Shown piece after piece: positions 42,165 to 51,590 of a stretch of 64,000 nucleotides of DNA. The stretch is from Winogradskyella bathintestinalis (lineage in GTDB: Bacteria; Bacteroidota; Bacteroidia; Flavobacteriales; Flavobacteriaceae): the NCBI RefSeq assembly GCF_030407435.1, contig NZ_JASDDK010000001.1, positions 744,001-808,000 on the forward strand. The letters are read 5' to 3'. Every line of letters starts with the position of its first letter. Within the stretch, counting starts at the first letter, position 1. A model generated the notes under the pieces. That model worked only from the letters and a program-made list of their open reading frames with translations, was not told the origin of the DNA and made no database searches. The translations under genes and the position numbers were made by a program.

Positions 42165-42650
42165 TTATTTAGCCGCTTTTTTAAATACTTTTTTTCGAGC
42201 TAAAACCTTTAAGTTATATTCAATATTGGCATTCTTAACTTTGATTGGGCGAAGTAGTCGTGCTTCATGTTTCATGTTCAATGCTTTGGCCATTTGCCTC
42301 ACACTGTAATAATTTACCGTTTTATAGCTTACTAAGCGGTATAGCGAAGCCACTAGACCTGCATTCCTAACTCTATTAGGAATATCTTCCATATCGGCTA
42401 TTTCAGAAATATTAGTCAACATTTCTTGAGCAACGCTATCTACAGTATTCCCAGGGTTTATGGAAAGATTCTGTGCAATGCTTTGTACAGTGTTGAAATC
42501 TGAAGTGTTATTCTTTTTAAATTCTTCAACGTTAGCTTTCAACTCTTTTGGTCTCGGAGATTTTAGGGTCTCTAAGGTGTCTTGAATTTGCTTTTCTAAA
42601 GCATATAAGTTTTTAAATTCTTTTTCAAATAAGTCTTTTAGGCTTTCCAT
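42165..42650 (-). CDS. DUF892 (YciE/YciF) ferritin-like protein
   Basis: 161-aa helical protein starting LKDLFEKEFKNLYALEKQI, the typical N-terminus of the DUF892/YciF family, whose members form four-helix ferritin-like bundles and are stress-induced. The match weakens after residue ~30, and several of the expected metal-ligand Glu/His positions are not obvious. It may therefore be a divergent or metal-free member. Single gene. Confidence 0.65.
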   Translation of the reverse strand: MESLKDLFEKEFKNLYALEKQIQDTLETLKSPRPKELKANVEEFKKNNTSDFNTVQSIAQNLSINPGNTVDSVAQEMLTNISEIADMEDIPNRVRNAGLVASLYRLVSYKTVNYYSVRQMAKALNMKHEARLLRPIKVKNANIEYNLKVLARKKVFKKAAK

Positions 42651-42798
42651 TTATGTTTTGTTTTACGGTTCGGACTCAATCTATTGTAAAACGGTATAAT
42701 AACTTGTTGTTATTGCTATAATTGTTAGTCCTTTTACTATAAGGACAGATAAATAGTTCAATTTTGATAAGCCATAAAAATATAGAAAAGCACTTAAT

Positions 42799-43752
42799 TT
42801 AAGAATTATACTTAACGTGTAAATTTTTTAGCATCACCTCGGTCATGCGGCTTAAATTAAACTGATGGTCCCAATTCCAATCTTTTCTGGCCACAGCATC
42901 ATCAATAGACGATGGCCAACTATCTGCAATGGCTTGTCTAAAATCGGGATTATAAGTCATGGTAAATTCTGGTATTTCTGCTTTAATGCTATTGGCAACA
43001 TCCTGTGGTGTAAAACTAATTGCAGATAAATTATAAGAAGACCTTATTGTTATATTCTCAGGCGGTGCCGCCATGAGTTCTGTAGTGGCTGCAATAGCAT
43101 CATCCATAAACATCATTGGTAATTTGGTGTTTTCAGATAAGAAACTTTCATATTTCTTTTCTTTTATAGCCTCATGATAAATTTCTACAGCATAATCCGT
43201 TGTACCACCTCCAGGCATCGCCTTATGACTAATAATACCAGGATAACGTAAACTTCTTACATCTACCCCATATTTGTCATGGTAATATTCACACCATCTT
43301 TCCCCAACTTGTTTAGTAATACCGTAAACAGTGGTAGGCTCACAAATGGTATGCTGAGGTGTGTTTTCTCTAGGAGTGGTCGGTCCGAAAACAGCGATAC
43401 TGCTTGGCCAGAAAACTTTTTTAATCTGCCCTACTTTAGCTAAATTCAGCACATGAAATAATGAGTTCATATTTAAATCCCAAGCTTCCATCGGATATTT
43501 CTCTCCGGTTGCACTGAGTAAGGCAGCCATAAGATAAACGGTATCAACATTATGATTGATACAGCAATCTTTAATTGCATTAAAGTTTTTAGCATCCAAA
43601 ATTACAAATGGTCCAGCGTTAACTAAATCTAGTTTTCGAGTATTAATATCGCTAGCAATAACGTTATCAACACCATGGATTTCACGTAATTTGAGGGTCA
43701 ATTCTGTACCTATTTGCCCACAGGCACCAATGATTAAAATTTTTGAAGACAT
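42799..43752 (-). CDS. L-threonine 3-dehydrogenase, SDR type
   Basis: The 317-aa extended short-chain dehydrogenase has a Rossmann motif GACGQIG (residues 8-14) and the catalytic Tyr/Lys in VYGITKQVGE, with SSIAVFGP upstream giving the Ser/Thr. The whole pattern (RYPGIISHKAMPGGGTTDYA) is that of the SDR-type threonine dehydrogenases, which oxidise L-threonine to 2-amino-3-oxobutyrate with NAD. The product is then cleaved by a CoA ligase to glycine. No kbl gene is adjacent. Own promoter at 43774-43781. Confidence 0.9.
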   Translation of the reverse strand: MSSKILIIGACGQIGTELTLKLREIHGVDNVIASDINTRKLDLVNAGPFVILDAKNFNAIKDCCINHNVDTVYLMAALLSATGEKYPMEAWDLNMNSLFHVLNLAKVGQIKKVFWPSSIAVFGPTTPRENTPQHTICEPTTVYGITKQVGERWCEYYHDKYGVDVRSLRYPGIISHKAMPGGGTTDYAVEIYHEAIKEKKYESFLSENTKLPMMFMDDAIAATTELMAAPPENITIRSSYNLSAISFTPQDVANSIKAEIPEFTMTYNPDFRQAIADSWPSSIDDAVARKDWNWDHQFNLSRMTEVMLKNLHVKYNS

Positions 43753-43773
43753 GCGTTCAGATTAAATTATCGT

Positions 43774-43781
43774 CAAAAATA
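43774..43781 (-). promoter_or_regulatory. Bacteroidetes -7 box TATTTTTG
   Basis: TAnnTTTG on the minus strand, 21 bp before the threonine dehydrogenase start. Confidence 0.5.
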
Positions 43782-43925
43782 GTAAGAATTAATGCATTGA
43801 TTCATTAAATTATTTAAAAATAAGTCTGTTTTATTATGAAATTTTCATCGTCTCATTAAAAGTGAAAGTACTGAATATATAAAAAGGATAGTTTAAGTAT
43901 ATTTACCATTCAAATTTAGTCAATA

Positions 43926-44453
43926 ATGAAAATTACTTCTGTTCTTTTAGGTGTGTGTTGTGTTATTTTTATGAGCTGCGGTGAAGAAAAAAACAATACG
44001 GTTGAAACGGAAACTAAAGATGCTACAGAACAAAGTGCGCGTATTTCGGCTAAAACCATCGAAAATATAGAATACAATGACTATGCATTAAGCCCTGAAG
44101 GAGAAAATGCAGTCGTTACTTGGGAAAAACATCAGGAATTAGCCACACAAATTAGTTATTTAAAACGTGGTGATTTTTCGTTTTTTAATGGCGATAAAGA
44201 ACAATTAAAAAAATTTATTGAAGAGTTTAAGTCACAATTGCCAGAGGGTTTAAAAACCAATCCTGTAGTATCTCGAAATGCTATTGTAGAAACAACGCTG
44301 TTAAAATTGAATGAGAATTTAACGTTAGATAATATTGAAAGAACTGCTCAATTAGTAAGTATAAAGGAGATGTTTGTGGCGTTTTCTAATCTAAATTACC
44401 AAATAAATAAAAAGTTGGAACGCGATATGTACGATAAAATTCAACCTGAATAA
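43926..44453 (+). CDS. Hypothetical lipoprotein
   Basis: The 175-aa lipoprotein has the lipobox FMSC (Cys19) in MKITSVLLGVCCVIFMSCG. An acidic Ser/Thr linker and a helical domain (about 50-175) follow. It resembles small Flavobacteriaceae lipoproteins of unknown function. It ends just before a bidirectional terminator. Confidence 0.75.
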   Translation: MKITSVLLGVCCVIFMSCGEEKNNTVETETKDATEQSARISAKTIENIEYNDYALSPEGENAVVTWEKHQELATQISYLKRGDFSFFNGDKEQLKKFIEEFKSQLPEGLKTNPVVSRNAIVETTLLKLNENLTLDNIERTAQLVSIKEMFVAFSNLNYQINKKLERDMYDKIQPE

Positions 44454-44487
44454 ACACTAGCTTTAGGAATATCGTTTTTAAATAAAA

Positions 44488-44517
44488 AATGCAGCTATTT
44501 ATGCTGCATTTTTTTAT
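44488..44517. terminator. Bidirectional rho-independent terminator
   Basis: An 8-bp perfect stem AATGCAGC/GCTGCATT with a 7-nt loop, A-rich on the left and T-rich on the right, between two convergent genes. Confidence 0.85.
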
Positions 44518-44535
44518 ATAATAAAACGTAATATA

Positions 44536-45252
44536 TTAATTTTTCTTCTCAGCAGCTGCTTTTTGAGCGCGTTGTGCTTTTTGAGCCTCTAAAGCTTCAC
44601 GACTTACCTTTGCTAGATTAAAATTAGGATCGATATCTAATGCATCGTTCATTAAGGCTAATGCCGCATCTAAATTAGTAGCTTTATTTTCTGTAAAAGT
44701 CAAAATGCCTTTAAGATAGATTAAAGCAGCCTTCAAGGAAGTTTCATAAGGTTGTTGTCTTTCATAAAACGCACGTTTCATGTCATCCTTTACATTGGCT
44801 AGTGCGTAATCTATATTCACTTTTGCTCCTGCTAGATCATTAGTTTGAATTTTCATATCAGCCATTTCGTAGGCCAAATAGACATTAGGATCACGTTTAT
44901 AAAGTACTTCGAAATGCTCCAAAGCCATTTTTGGCTGATTGAGGTTTTTTAGAGCTAGAGCTTTCACTTCAACATTCATATCAGAATCAGTTGAATTCTT
45001 TTCTACGCCAATAGTATTCAACGCTTGCATGTGCTGGCCATCAGAAAGATAAATATAGGCTAATGTATCTTTGCGGGCTATAGAAGGCTCTAAAACTTCG
45101 AGATGCGTCATGGCATTAATAATACCCTGTACGTCACCTTGTTTTTTCATTTGCTTATAAAAAGCCTCATAATGATTTTTCAATTCTGTATTTGTCTGTG
45201 CAAACATACTTACTGAAAATAGCATAAGTATAGCAATGGTAATAGTCTTCAT
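44536..45252 (-). CDS. Secreted TPR-repeat protein
   Basis: The 238-aa product has a signal peptide (ending FAQ, residue 19) and tetratricopeptide-like helical pairs (for example EVKALALKNLNQPKMALEHF, YEMADMKIQTNDLAGAKVNI and ALALMNDALDIDPNFNLA). An Ala/Lys/Gln-rich tail follows. TPR proteins in the periplasm act as protein-interaction scaffolds; no partner is indicated. Single gene that shares a terminator with the convergent lipoprotein. Confidence 0.8.
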   Translation of the reverse strand: MKTITIAILMLFSVSMFAQTNTELKNHYEAFYKQMKKQGDVQGIINAMTHLEVLEPSIARKDTLAYIYLSDGQHMQALNTIGVEKNSTDSDMNVEVKALALKNLNQPKMALEHFEVLYKRDPNVYLAYEMADMKIQTNDLAGAKVNIDYALANVKDDMKRAFYERQQPYETSLKAALIYLKGILTFTENKATNLDAALALMNDALDIDPNFNLAKVSREALEAQKAQRAQKAAAEKKN

Positions 45253-45335
45253 TTGTTTGTTCTTAGTTTGTTTTTAAATTATTGCGCTAAAACTATAAAA
45301 ATTAATAAGAAATGGTCTTAAAAAACTGATAATTT

Positions 45336-46145
45336 CTACAATTCCATTGAAAAGGTGTAATTCAAAAGTTGTACCAATGTAGAACTATCGATAATTTTTC
45401 CTTTACTTTCTTCAGAAGAATTAAAATTGGGAACGGCTAAATTATGTTGTTTACAATAGTTTGAATAATAGTTTTTTTTGGTAGAATGTAATGGAAAAGC
45501 AGCATTTAAGGTTACGCCCCAAATGGATTGTTCTATAAGGCTTAAAATAATTTGTATACAATCTGTTTTATGTATTAAATTTATTGGAGCCTCTGGATTT
45601 GAAACTTGAGTTCTGCCTGATAAAAATTTTGCAGGATGACGTTCTTCATTTATTAGTCCTCCAAAACGCAAAATGGTGGTTTTAAAATTAGGATTGGCTT
45701 GCAGCATTTTCTCAATCGCAATGAGTTGTTTACTCGTATCTGATGTAGCATTTGGCTCTGTCTCTGCAGTAATTATAGGAAAATCAGTTGTGTTTTTAAA
45801 AACTGAAGTAGAACTTATGTACAGCACATGTTTCACCGCAGATACTTCAATAGCATGCATTAAATGTCTTATTTCTGCGACATGATCTTTAGTTGGATTC
45901 TTTCGTAAACCCGGGGGAATATTAATAATTACGGTTTCACTTCCTGCAAGAAACTCAGTCGTATTCCCGGTGAGATCTAAGACATTTAAAACAATTAAAA
46001 ATGGATTAATTTTAAAATTACTTAAGGTCTTAAATTTTTCTTTTGAGGTTGTAGAGCCATGAACGGTATATCCTTTGTGAACTAAAGTTTTAGCTAAAGG
46101 TAAGCCCAACCAACCACAACCAATAACGCTAATTTGTGTTTTCAA
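45336..46145 (-). CDS. NAD(P)-binding SDR-like protein (YeeZ-type)
   Basis: 269-aa atypical extended SDR with a Rossmann start ISVIGCGWLGLPLAKTL (residues 5-21), then VIINIPPGLRK, LYISSTSVFKN and LRFGGLINEERHP. The family includes YeeZ and other nucleotide-sugar epimerase-like proteins of unknown substrate. The YxxxK catalytic pair is not obvious, so it may bind cofactor without classical SDR chemistry. Single gene with its own -7 box (46169-46176), divergent from the CBS protein. Confidence 0.8.
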   Translation of the reverse strand: MKTQISVIGCGWLGLPLAKTLVHKGYTVHGSTTSKEKFKTLSNFKINPFLIVLNVLDLTGNTTEFLAGSETVIINIPPGLRKNPTKDHVAEIRHLMHAIEVSAVKHVLYISSTSVFKNTTDFPIITAETEPNATSDTSKQLIAIEKMLQANPNFKTTILRFGGLINEERHPAKFLSGRTQVSNPEAPINLIHKTDCIQIILSLIEQSIWGVTLNAAFPLHSTKKNYYSNYCKQHNLAVPNFNSSEESKGKIIDSSTLVQLLNYTFSMEL

Positions 46146-46168
46146 AATAAAGTGAGAGAATTTTACAT

Positions 46169-46176
46169 CAAAAATA
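46169..46176 (-). promoter_or_regulatory. Bacteroidetes -7 box TATTTTTG
   Basis: TAnnTTTG on the minus strand, 23 bp before the SDR-like gene start. Confidence 0.5.
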
Positions 46177-46269
46177 CGATTTATTAATCCTTTTAAATTT
46201 CAATTTTTTTAAATCATTAAAATTCAGTAACTTTAATATTCACACTAACTAATATAAAAGACAATTGTT

Positions 46270-46755
46270 ATGGCCATAAAAAGTTTTCAAGGATCGCGAA
46301 GGCAGCAAAATACTGCAGGATCTTCACAACTCAAAGTGAGAGATTATATGACGACTAATCTTATTACATTTAGGCCAGACCAATCCGTGCAAGAAGTTGT
46401 GGAGGCTTTAATAAGACATAAAATATCTGGTGGCCCTGTTGTTAATCATAAGCAAGAATTGGTGGGTATTATTTCTGAAGGAGATTGTCTTAAACAGTTA
46501 AGCGAAAGTCGTTATTACAATATGCCACTAGACCATGATAATGTAGAAAAACGTATGGCGACAAATGTTGAGACTATTGACGGTAATCTCGATGTTTTTG
46601 ATGCGGCCAATAAATTTTTGCAATCGAAACGACGACGATTTCCTATTGTAGAAAATGGTAAACTGGTCGGACAAATTAGCCAAAAGGATATTTTAATCGC
46701 TGCGTTGGAACTTAAAGGTGAAAACTGGAACAGTACCACCAAAGGTGGATCTTAA
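46270..46755 (+). CDS. Stand-alone CBS-pair protein
   Basis: The 161-aa protein consists of two CBS motifs (about 24-80, VRDYMTTNLITFRPDQSVQE; about 92-150, ATNVETIDGNLDVFDAANKF) that form one Bateman module binding adenosine nucleotides. It has no effector domain, so it probably regulates a partner protein according to energy state. The last four bases overlap the convergent zinc-ribbon gene. Confidence 0.88.
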   Translation: MAIKSFQGSRRQQNTAGSSQLKVRDYMTTNLITFRPDQSVQEVVEALIRHKISGGPVVNHKQELVGIISEGDCLKQLSESRYYNMPLDHDNVEKRMATNVETIDGNLDVFDAANKFLQSKRRRFPIVENGKLVGQISQKDILIAALELKGENWNSTTKGGS

Positions 46756-47102
46756 TCGTTACGCTTCACCAACGCATAATATTCACCTTCTAAGGGTAAA
46801 TAGCCTTGGTCGTAAACAAAATAGTACACTGTGCCTGCTTTTGTAGTATATATGCTTGTAAAATAATTAAAATCGAATCCTCGTTCTATGAGTTTAGCTC
46901 TAGAACATTTCATCTTTTTATTAGGGTTCAATGCCTCTAATATTCTGTAATTTTTTCTTAAGCGGTTATTGGTATTTCGCACCAAATTTTTAGAATCTTT
47001 ATTTAGACGATTATTTTGCGCATTTCTACAACCATCACTACAATATTTTTTATCGATTCTGCCAATAATAACATCACCACATTCCGGACACTTTTTGCGC
47101 AT
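46752..47102 (-). CDS. Small zinc-ribbon protein
   Basis: The 116-aa protein begins with a CxxC...CxxxC zinc ribbon (KKCPECGDVIIGRIDKKYCSDGC). A basic helical linker and a C-terminal beta part (FTSIYTTKAGTVYYFVYDQG) follow. A recurrent Flavobacteriaceae protein of unknown function; nucleic-acid binding is plausible. It overlaps the convergent CBS gene by 4 bp. Confidence 0.78.
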   Translation of the reverse strand: MRKKCPECGDVIIGRIDKKYCSDGCRNAQNNRLNKDSKNLVRNTNNRLRKNYRILEALNPNKKMKCSRAKLIERGFDFNYFTSIYTTKAGTVYYFVYDQGYLPLEGEYYALVKRND

Positions 47103-47295
47103 GGTTTTAAGTTTTAGTTTTTACAAGATAACTAAAATTCGTATAAACTTGTAGTATTGGCTATCTGCGTTTGGTTTTTTTAGCCATTACTATTAAGTGA
47201 AATGCTTCAATAATGGTTGAGCAATTGCGGTATTTTTTATTGAACAGAATGTGTGCGTTTGCAAACTTGTAAAATGAAGTGTCTCAGATTTCAAC

Positions 47296-47547
47296 TCAGC
47301 TCTTGTTATATTTCTTATGCTCTATTTTCTTCTGTTCTAAAATAGCATAGAATTTCCGTGGGGAAATTTTGAGATCTTTGGTTATATCTTGCACTTTTTT
47401 CTTACCTTCTTTATATAGTTTTAAATTCTCATTTAACTTTTTGTTGAAGAAATGTTTTTCTAATTTGTCAACGATTTGCAATTCAGATAAATTTGACGCA
47501 CTCGCGTATTTTTCAATTTCCGATTTAATAATTTTTAAATTACTCAT
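47296..47547 (-). CDS. Small basic HTH-like protein
   Basis: An 83-aa helical, lysine-rich protein with a possible helix-turn-helix near the C-terminus (VQDITKDLKISPRKFYAILE). No family recognised. It lies in a gene-poor AT-rich patch. A DNA-binding role is only suggested by charge and the HTH-like spacing. Confidence 0.55.
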   Translation of the reverse strand: MSNLKIIKSEIEKYASASNLSELQIVDKLEKHFFNKKLNENLKLYKEGKKKVQDITKDLKISPRKFYAILEQKKIEHKKYNKS

Positions 47548-47708
47548 AAGATTAATGTTTTAGTTCTGTTTTATAAAATGGTAATATTTTTGAAGCTTGT
47601 TTTAATTACATGATTCAACTATTAAGCTAGCAAATAAAAAAATCTTAATGGATTCTAATAATAGAATTTGTAAAAGCAATTAAATTTATACAATAATTTG
47701 TTCGCTTT

Positions 47709-48215
47709 TTAGAAGTCTTTTTTTAAGACCAACCGATCGCCTCTTTCTATAGACGTGAACTTAGTGACGTATTTCATATTTAGTTTTTCTAAAACTTTTT
47801 TAGAGGCTATATTTTCAGGGCTTACTGTAGCGATTAATTCGGTTAAATTCATTTCGTTTTTAGCATATTCGAACCAAAAATTTCCGATTTCTGTTGCTAA
47901 TCCCTTGCCCCAATAATTTTCATTGAGTATAAATCCAAATTCATAACTGTCTTTTTCAAGGTAATTGCATTTCAATAATCCTGAAATTCCAATAACCTTA
48001 TCATCATTTTTAGTGGTTAAACACCAAAAGCCAATGTTACGATTGTCAGCGTCTATAAAGTCGGTTTTTAATAACTCCTTAAATTCTTTTTGTGTGAAAG
48101 TACGCCCTTTTAATACGGTTTGCATTACGAGTTTATTGCTGCAGAACAATTTTTCTAATTCATTGATGTAATTAGGGTGCAATCGTTTTAATCTCAGTCG
48201 TTTTGTCTCTAGCAT
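47709..48215 (-). CDS. GNAT acetyltransferase, RimJ/RimL-like
   Basis: 168-aa GNAT-fold enzyme with the typical start LETKRLRLKRLHP, acetyl-CoA binding motif A (NENYWGKGLATEIGNFWFEY, residues about 100-119) and VSPENIASKKVLEKLNMKYV. Related proteins acetylate ribosomal-protein N-termini or small substrates; the acceptor is unknown. Single gene. Confidence 0.88.
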   Translation of the reverse strand: MLETKRLRLKRLHPNYINELEKLFCSNKLVMQTVLKGRTFTQKEFKELLKTDFIDADNRNIGFWCLTTKNDDKVIGISGLLKCNYLEKDSYEFGFILNENYWGKGLATEIGNFWFEYAKNEMNLTELIATVSPENIASKKVLEKLNMKYVTKFTSIERGDRLVLKKDF

Positions 48216-48427
48216 TTTAAAAAATAAAAGGTTTAATGTTATCTCGTAATTTAAAATTTAATCAGATTACTTGAGCTGTGTTTTGGGTTTTTTGGAAGAA
48301 AAATAGAAGAGTTATTGTGCATTCGAGAATTAAAATTACTTCCGCTGAAAGATGTGATTAAACAAAAAATCGCTAATTAAAATCTGAAATAATTTATTGA
48401 TTTATATTATAACTAATCAAATAATTA

Positions 48428-48988
48428 TTATTTAATATTTGTCGTTTCTTTATCTAAATGACCTTTAAAATTTGGAATTTGTCTCGTTTCTTTATCAGAT
48501 TCATTTTCCACAATACCGTTTTCTTTAATATCTTTTATCAACCATGCCATTTCCATAATTTCTTTGCGTTGCGCTTTAATAATGTCATCCGCTAATTTTC
48601 GAACTCTTACATCTTTTATCATTGCTCTTTCGCTAGTTAATACCGCGATAGAATGATGGGGGATCATCCCTTCCATATAATCGGTATCGGTTACTGTCAT
48701 TTGGCTTCTTACCAACCAAATGCCGCCGACAATCATTATAGCTCCCAATCCTAATATGGCAATATTGGCCTTGGTGTTTTTGTACATATTGTGCATATAG
48801 AGAAGCATAATAATTATCATTGATCCACCCATAATAATCGTCATAAACAAACGGGTTTCACTAAACCAAAAGTGGTCGACTATTTGATAAGAATGAGTGT
48901 ACATTAATAGAAACATTGCTAACATCGAGGTGATAATCATCGCAAAGAATTTCCCGTATTTCTTGTTATTGTTATGTTCGTTTTCCAT
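48428..48988 (-). CDS. DUF305 membrane protein
   Basis: 186-aa protein with three predicted transmembrane helices (about 13-30, 41-60, 70-92). A DUF305 ferritin-like helical domain follows with the signature DYMEGMIPHHSIAVLTSERA (residues about 105-125) and the later KLADDIIKAQRKEI. DUF305 proteins are often linked to copper or other metal stress in Bacteroidetes. No metal transporter is adjacent. Single gene. Confidence 0.85.
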   Translation of the reverse strand: MENEHNNNKKYGKFFAMIITSMLAMFLLMYTHSYQIVDHFWFSETRLFMTIIMGGSMIIIMLLYMHNMYKNTKANIAILGLGAIMIVGGIWLVRSQMTVTDTDYMEGMIPHHSIAVLTSERAMIKDVRVRKLADDIIKAQRKEIMEMAWLIKDIKENGIVENESDKETRQIPNFKGHLDKETTNIK

Positions 48989-49110
48989 GTTATTTGAGTT
49001 TAAAAATTAAGGATAATGTATGGTTTCGTGATGTAATAATTCAATCAGATTTCCACTACTAATCAAAGATATTAAAAGTGCAAGATTTTTGTAAGTATTA
49101 GCGGCAAACC

Positions 49111-49142
49111 ATGGATTAAACTGTTTATGGATTAAACTGTTT
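49111..49142. repeat. 16-bp tandem duplication
   Basis: ATGGATTAAACTGTTT occurs twice with no gap, just downstream of the SdpI-like gene. Probably a recent slippage event. Confidence 0.8.
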
Positions 49143-49145
49143 ATT

Positions 49146-49793
49146 TTATATCGTTTTTCTTTCATTTTTAAATATGAAATATGAATAAACTATTGGTATT
49201 ATTGTGATTATCCCTGTAATAATTAGAAATAGTGTGAAATTCATTTGTTGCTCTAAAATTAAACTTGAAATCACAACAATGATGCCTCCTGCAAACCACA
49301 GTTTTCCGCCTAATATGTGCGTCTTTTTCCAGACGGTTTCACTCTCCAAAGTCCAAGGGGTTTTGATTCCTATAAAATAGTTTGTTTTTATTGTTTTAAA
49401 GTAATTTCCAAGGATTATGTATAAAATTCCGATGAACATTACCAAATAATTCGGATTGGTAAAAGATTCATTTTCGGCTGTATAAATAATAAACATAGCC
49501 AATATTGACATAAATGTGGTCAATAAAAATTTTATAGTTTGAAGTTTGTCGCCCATTTTATGCAATTTGTTTTTTGGATCAATTTTAGGGACCACTAAAA
49601 AAATAAGATATACCAGAAGTGGTAGTATAATTGGAATAATTATTAATTCCACTTTTTCTCCATATCGGTCTATTTCTCCTTCCATATTCCAATGCATCGG
49701 AACTTTATCGGGCAACTGATCCCAGATATATGCCAAATAGATAAAAGGTAATAGTACGATTGCAATTAGCGGCAGTTCCTTTTTTAGGTTCAT
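49146..49793 (-). CDS. SdpI-family / DUF1648 membrane protein
   Basis: The 215-aa protein has about six transmembrane helices. It carries the DUF1648 block near the N-terminus (DQLPDKVPMHWNMEGEIDRY) and a C-terminal SdpI part (YFIGIKTPWTLESETVWKKT). In Bacillus, SdpI gives immunity to the SdpC toxin and sequesters the repressor SdpR. Here the ArsR-type gene lies only 3 bp upstream, giving the same gene pair. No toxin gene is seen nearby. Confidence 0.88.
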   Translation of the reverse strand: MNLKKELPLIAIVLLPFIYLAYIWDQLPDKVPMHWNMEGEIDRYGEKVELIIIPIILPLLVYLIFLVVPKIDPKNKLHKMGDKLQTIKFLLTTFMSILAMFIIYTAENESFTNPNYLVMFIGILYIILGNYFKTIKTNYFIGIKTPWTLESETVWKKTHILGGKLWFAGGIIVVISSLILEQQMNFTLFLIITGIITIIPIVYSYFIFKNERKTI

Positions 49794-49796
49794 AAT

Positions 49797-50051
49797 TTAA
49801 TTTTTTAAGGTGAGTATCCAGTTTATTAAATCTTCTAGGATGCTAGTGTTTAAAGAATATTCTACAAATTGTCCTTTTTTTTCACTAGTTATTAAATCAG
49901 CTCTTTTTAAAAGATCGAGATGGTGCGAAATGCTTGGCTTAGATATATTGAATTGTTCTGCAATTTCGCCAGCATTCATATCTTTATCTTTTAGTAATTC
50001 GACAATTTGTCTGCGCGTTGCATCGTTAAGCGCTTTAAATAAAGAGTTCAT
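49797..50051 (-). CDS. ArsR/SdpR-family autorepressor
   Basis: An 84-aa winged-helix regulator consisting only of the ArsR fold (FKALNDATRRQIVELLKDKD, then AGEIAEQFNISKPSISHHLD, then KGQFVEYSLNTS). It lacks the Cys metal site of ArsR and is closest in layout to SdpR. It is cotranscribed with the SdpI-like gene and preceded by a 25-bp dyad that is probably its own operator. Confidence 0.9.
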   Translation of the reverse strand: MNSLFKALNDATRRQIVELLKDKDMNAGEIAEQFNISKPSISHHLDLLKRADLITSEKKGQFVEYSLNTSILEDLINWILTLKN

Positions 50052-50067
50052 TTGGTTTAAGTATTTA

Positions 50068-50092
50068 GTTAAATATCTAAATAATATTTAAC
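50068..50092. promoter_or_regulatory. Candidate operator of the ArsR/SdpR-type repressor
   Basis: A perfect 9-bp inverted repeat GTTAAATAT / ATATTTAAC with a 7-bp spacer, starting 17 bp before the repressor's start codon. The size fits an ArsR-family dimer. Confidence 0.65.
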
Positions 50093-50291
50093 ATAACAAA
50101 ATTTTAGTTTGATTTTAAAATAGTTCAAAAGAACTGTTTAGTTATGAAATAAGCACTAAAATTCTGTAATACGACAGCGTAGAAACAGCCAAACACGTTA
50201 ATAGTAGTCTGTAATACTTAATTAAAACAAACTTTTATAATTAAAACAAGATTGCAACAAAGAATATAAAAGTGGGTTCGTAGAAATTACT

Positions 50292-50334
50292 AAAAAGACA
50301 TTTGATTTTTACATCTTGTGTATTTATGTCTTTT
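50292..50334 (-). terminator. Probable terminator overlapping the gene end
   Basis: Stem AAAAGACAT/ATGTCTTTT with a 24-nt loop; on the minus strand it is followed by TTTAG. The distal arm overlaps the stop codon of the lipoprotein gene. Weaker than other terminators in the window because the loop is long. Confidence 0.5.
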
Positions 50335-51424
50335 ATTTCAATATCGTTAAATCTTTCATGGTGCTATTAAGTTTCTCTTCATTATCTATATAAAGTTTAA
50401 GTATCACACGTTTTGAACTTGTTGTGCTAATATTATTTTCTATTAAATAAAGATACTCTCCATTTTCAAATCGATAATCATAACCCAAACCATATTTGTT
50501 TTGTTGTTCAATAGCCCCATTATATAAAACCAAACTTGGTCTATCGCTAGTAGTATTTGGTTTATTCCAAGACATATATCTTAAAGTACCATCTTTTAGT
50601 TTGTCTATTTTTATTGTAAACTTACTATTTTCAGAATGTATACTGTTTTCTTGAAACTCATTCCTATAAGTAATTCGTTTATCTTGTATCTCAAATTTAT
50701 AATACGCATCACCATTACTAGCATAGAAGCTAGTGTCTGAAACCCAATAGGCTTTACCGAAAGAACTAAAATTAAATTTATATTTTTCTTCCATATCGTA
50801 ATCTGTAACAAGAATTGGGTGTGCTTTTTTGTCAATCATTTGATGTAAAGAAATACCATCGAAGTCAATACCATCATTAGCATAACTATATATGAATTTT
50901 AAATTGGGGGAAAAAATAAGCTCGTAGCCAGATATGTAAGATGTTGATCCATCGTCTAAGTTTATTAACAGATTTGAAATAGTTGATTCAAACCAATTTT
51001 CATAAAGAACACAACTATTTAATTTTTCTATGAATCCAAGATAAGATATACTAATAAGTTGTTCATCATCTTCTAGGCAATTTCTTACAGTCTCAATACT
51101 TGTGGTAACCGTATAACAGTTTTCTGTTATATTTACTTGAGTAGGAATTACAGCGCTGTTTAATAATTTAGCCGGTTTAAGTTGTTTAGCTTCTTCATAA
51201 TCTTCTTTCTCTATAGTTGTTATAATGATGTCATAGTTTTGAGAGCCTCTTATTAATACATAAAAATTGTCATTTTTTTGTTTTATAGTATCTATAGGCT
51301 GTTTAGAATATAGCACGTTTTTTAATTTTATATCGAGACAATCTTTATTCTTTTTGTTTAAAAGACATGCGTTTAATGAAACACTCAGTAATAATATATT
51401 GAGAATTATAGTAGTAAAATTCAC
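50333..51424 (-). CDS. Hypothetical lipoprotein
   Basis: The 363-aa protein is probably a lipoprotein (LSVSLNAC, Cys20) translated from GTG. The mature part is beta-rich with many aromatic residues (YISGYELIFSPNLKFIYSYA) and has no recognised family. A -33/-7 pair was not found. The region before its start resembles the non-coding blocks that separate the next four genes upstream, so it may be the last member of that array. Confidence 0.65.
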   Translation of the reverse strand: MNFTTIILNILLLSVSLNACLLNKKNKDCLDIKLKNVLYSKQPIDTIKQKNDNFYVLIRGSQNYDIIITTIEKEDYEEAKQLKPAKLLNSAVIPTQVNITENCYTVTTSIETVRNCLEDDEQLISISYLGFIEKLNSCVLYENWFESTISNLLINLDDGSTSYISGYELIFSPNLKFIYSYANDGIDFDGISLHQMIDKKAHPILVTDYDMEEKYKFNFSSFGKAYWVSDTSFYASNGDAYYKFEIQDKRITYRNEFQENSIHSENSKFTIKIDKLKDGTLRYMSWNKPNTTSDRPSLVLYNGAIEQQNKYGLGYDYRFENGEYLYLIENNISTTSSKRVILKLYIDNEEKLNSTMKDLTILK

Positions 51425-51570
51425 TTTTTTTAGTGTTTGTTTTTATTGCCTAAAGCGTGTTTATATATTCAGTGGATTAAAGCACCTAATTTTGCCATTA
51501 GAAATTGAATCGGAAATCCGCGAGTTCCAACGATTCAGTTGGTAAATAGGCTTTATTTACTAATAAACTA

Positions 51571-51590
51571 TATACAGTGTTGGCAATAAG
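51571..51590 (-). repeat. Cassette-boundary motif 1 (AACACTGTATAT)
   Basis: Directly after the stop codon of the serine hydrolase gene the minus strand reads GCCAACACTGTATATAG. The same motif follows the stop at 53880. See the finding on cassette-like blocks. Confidence 0.5.
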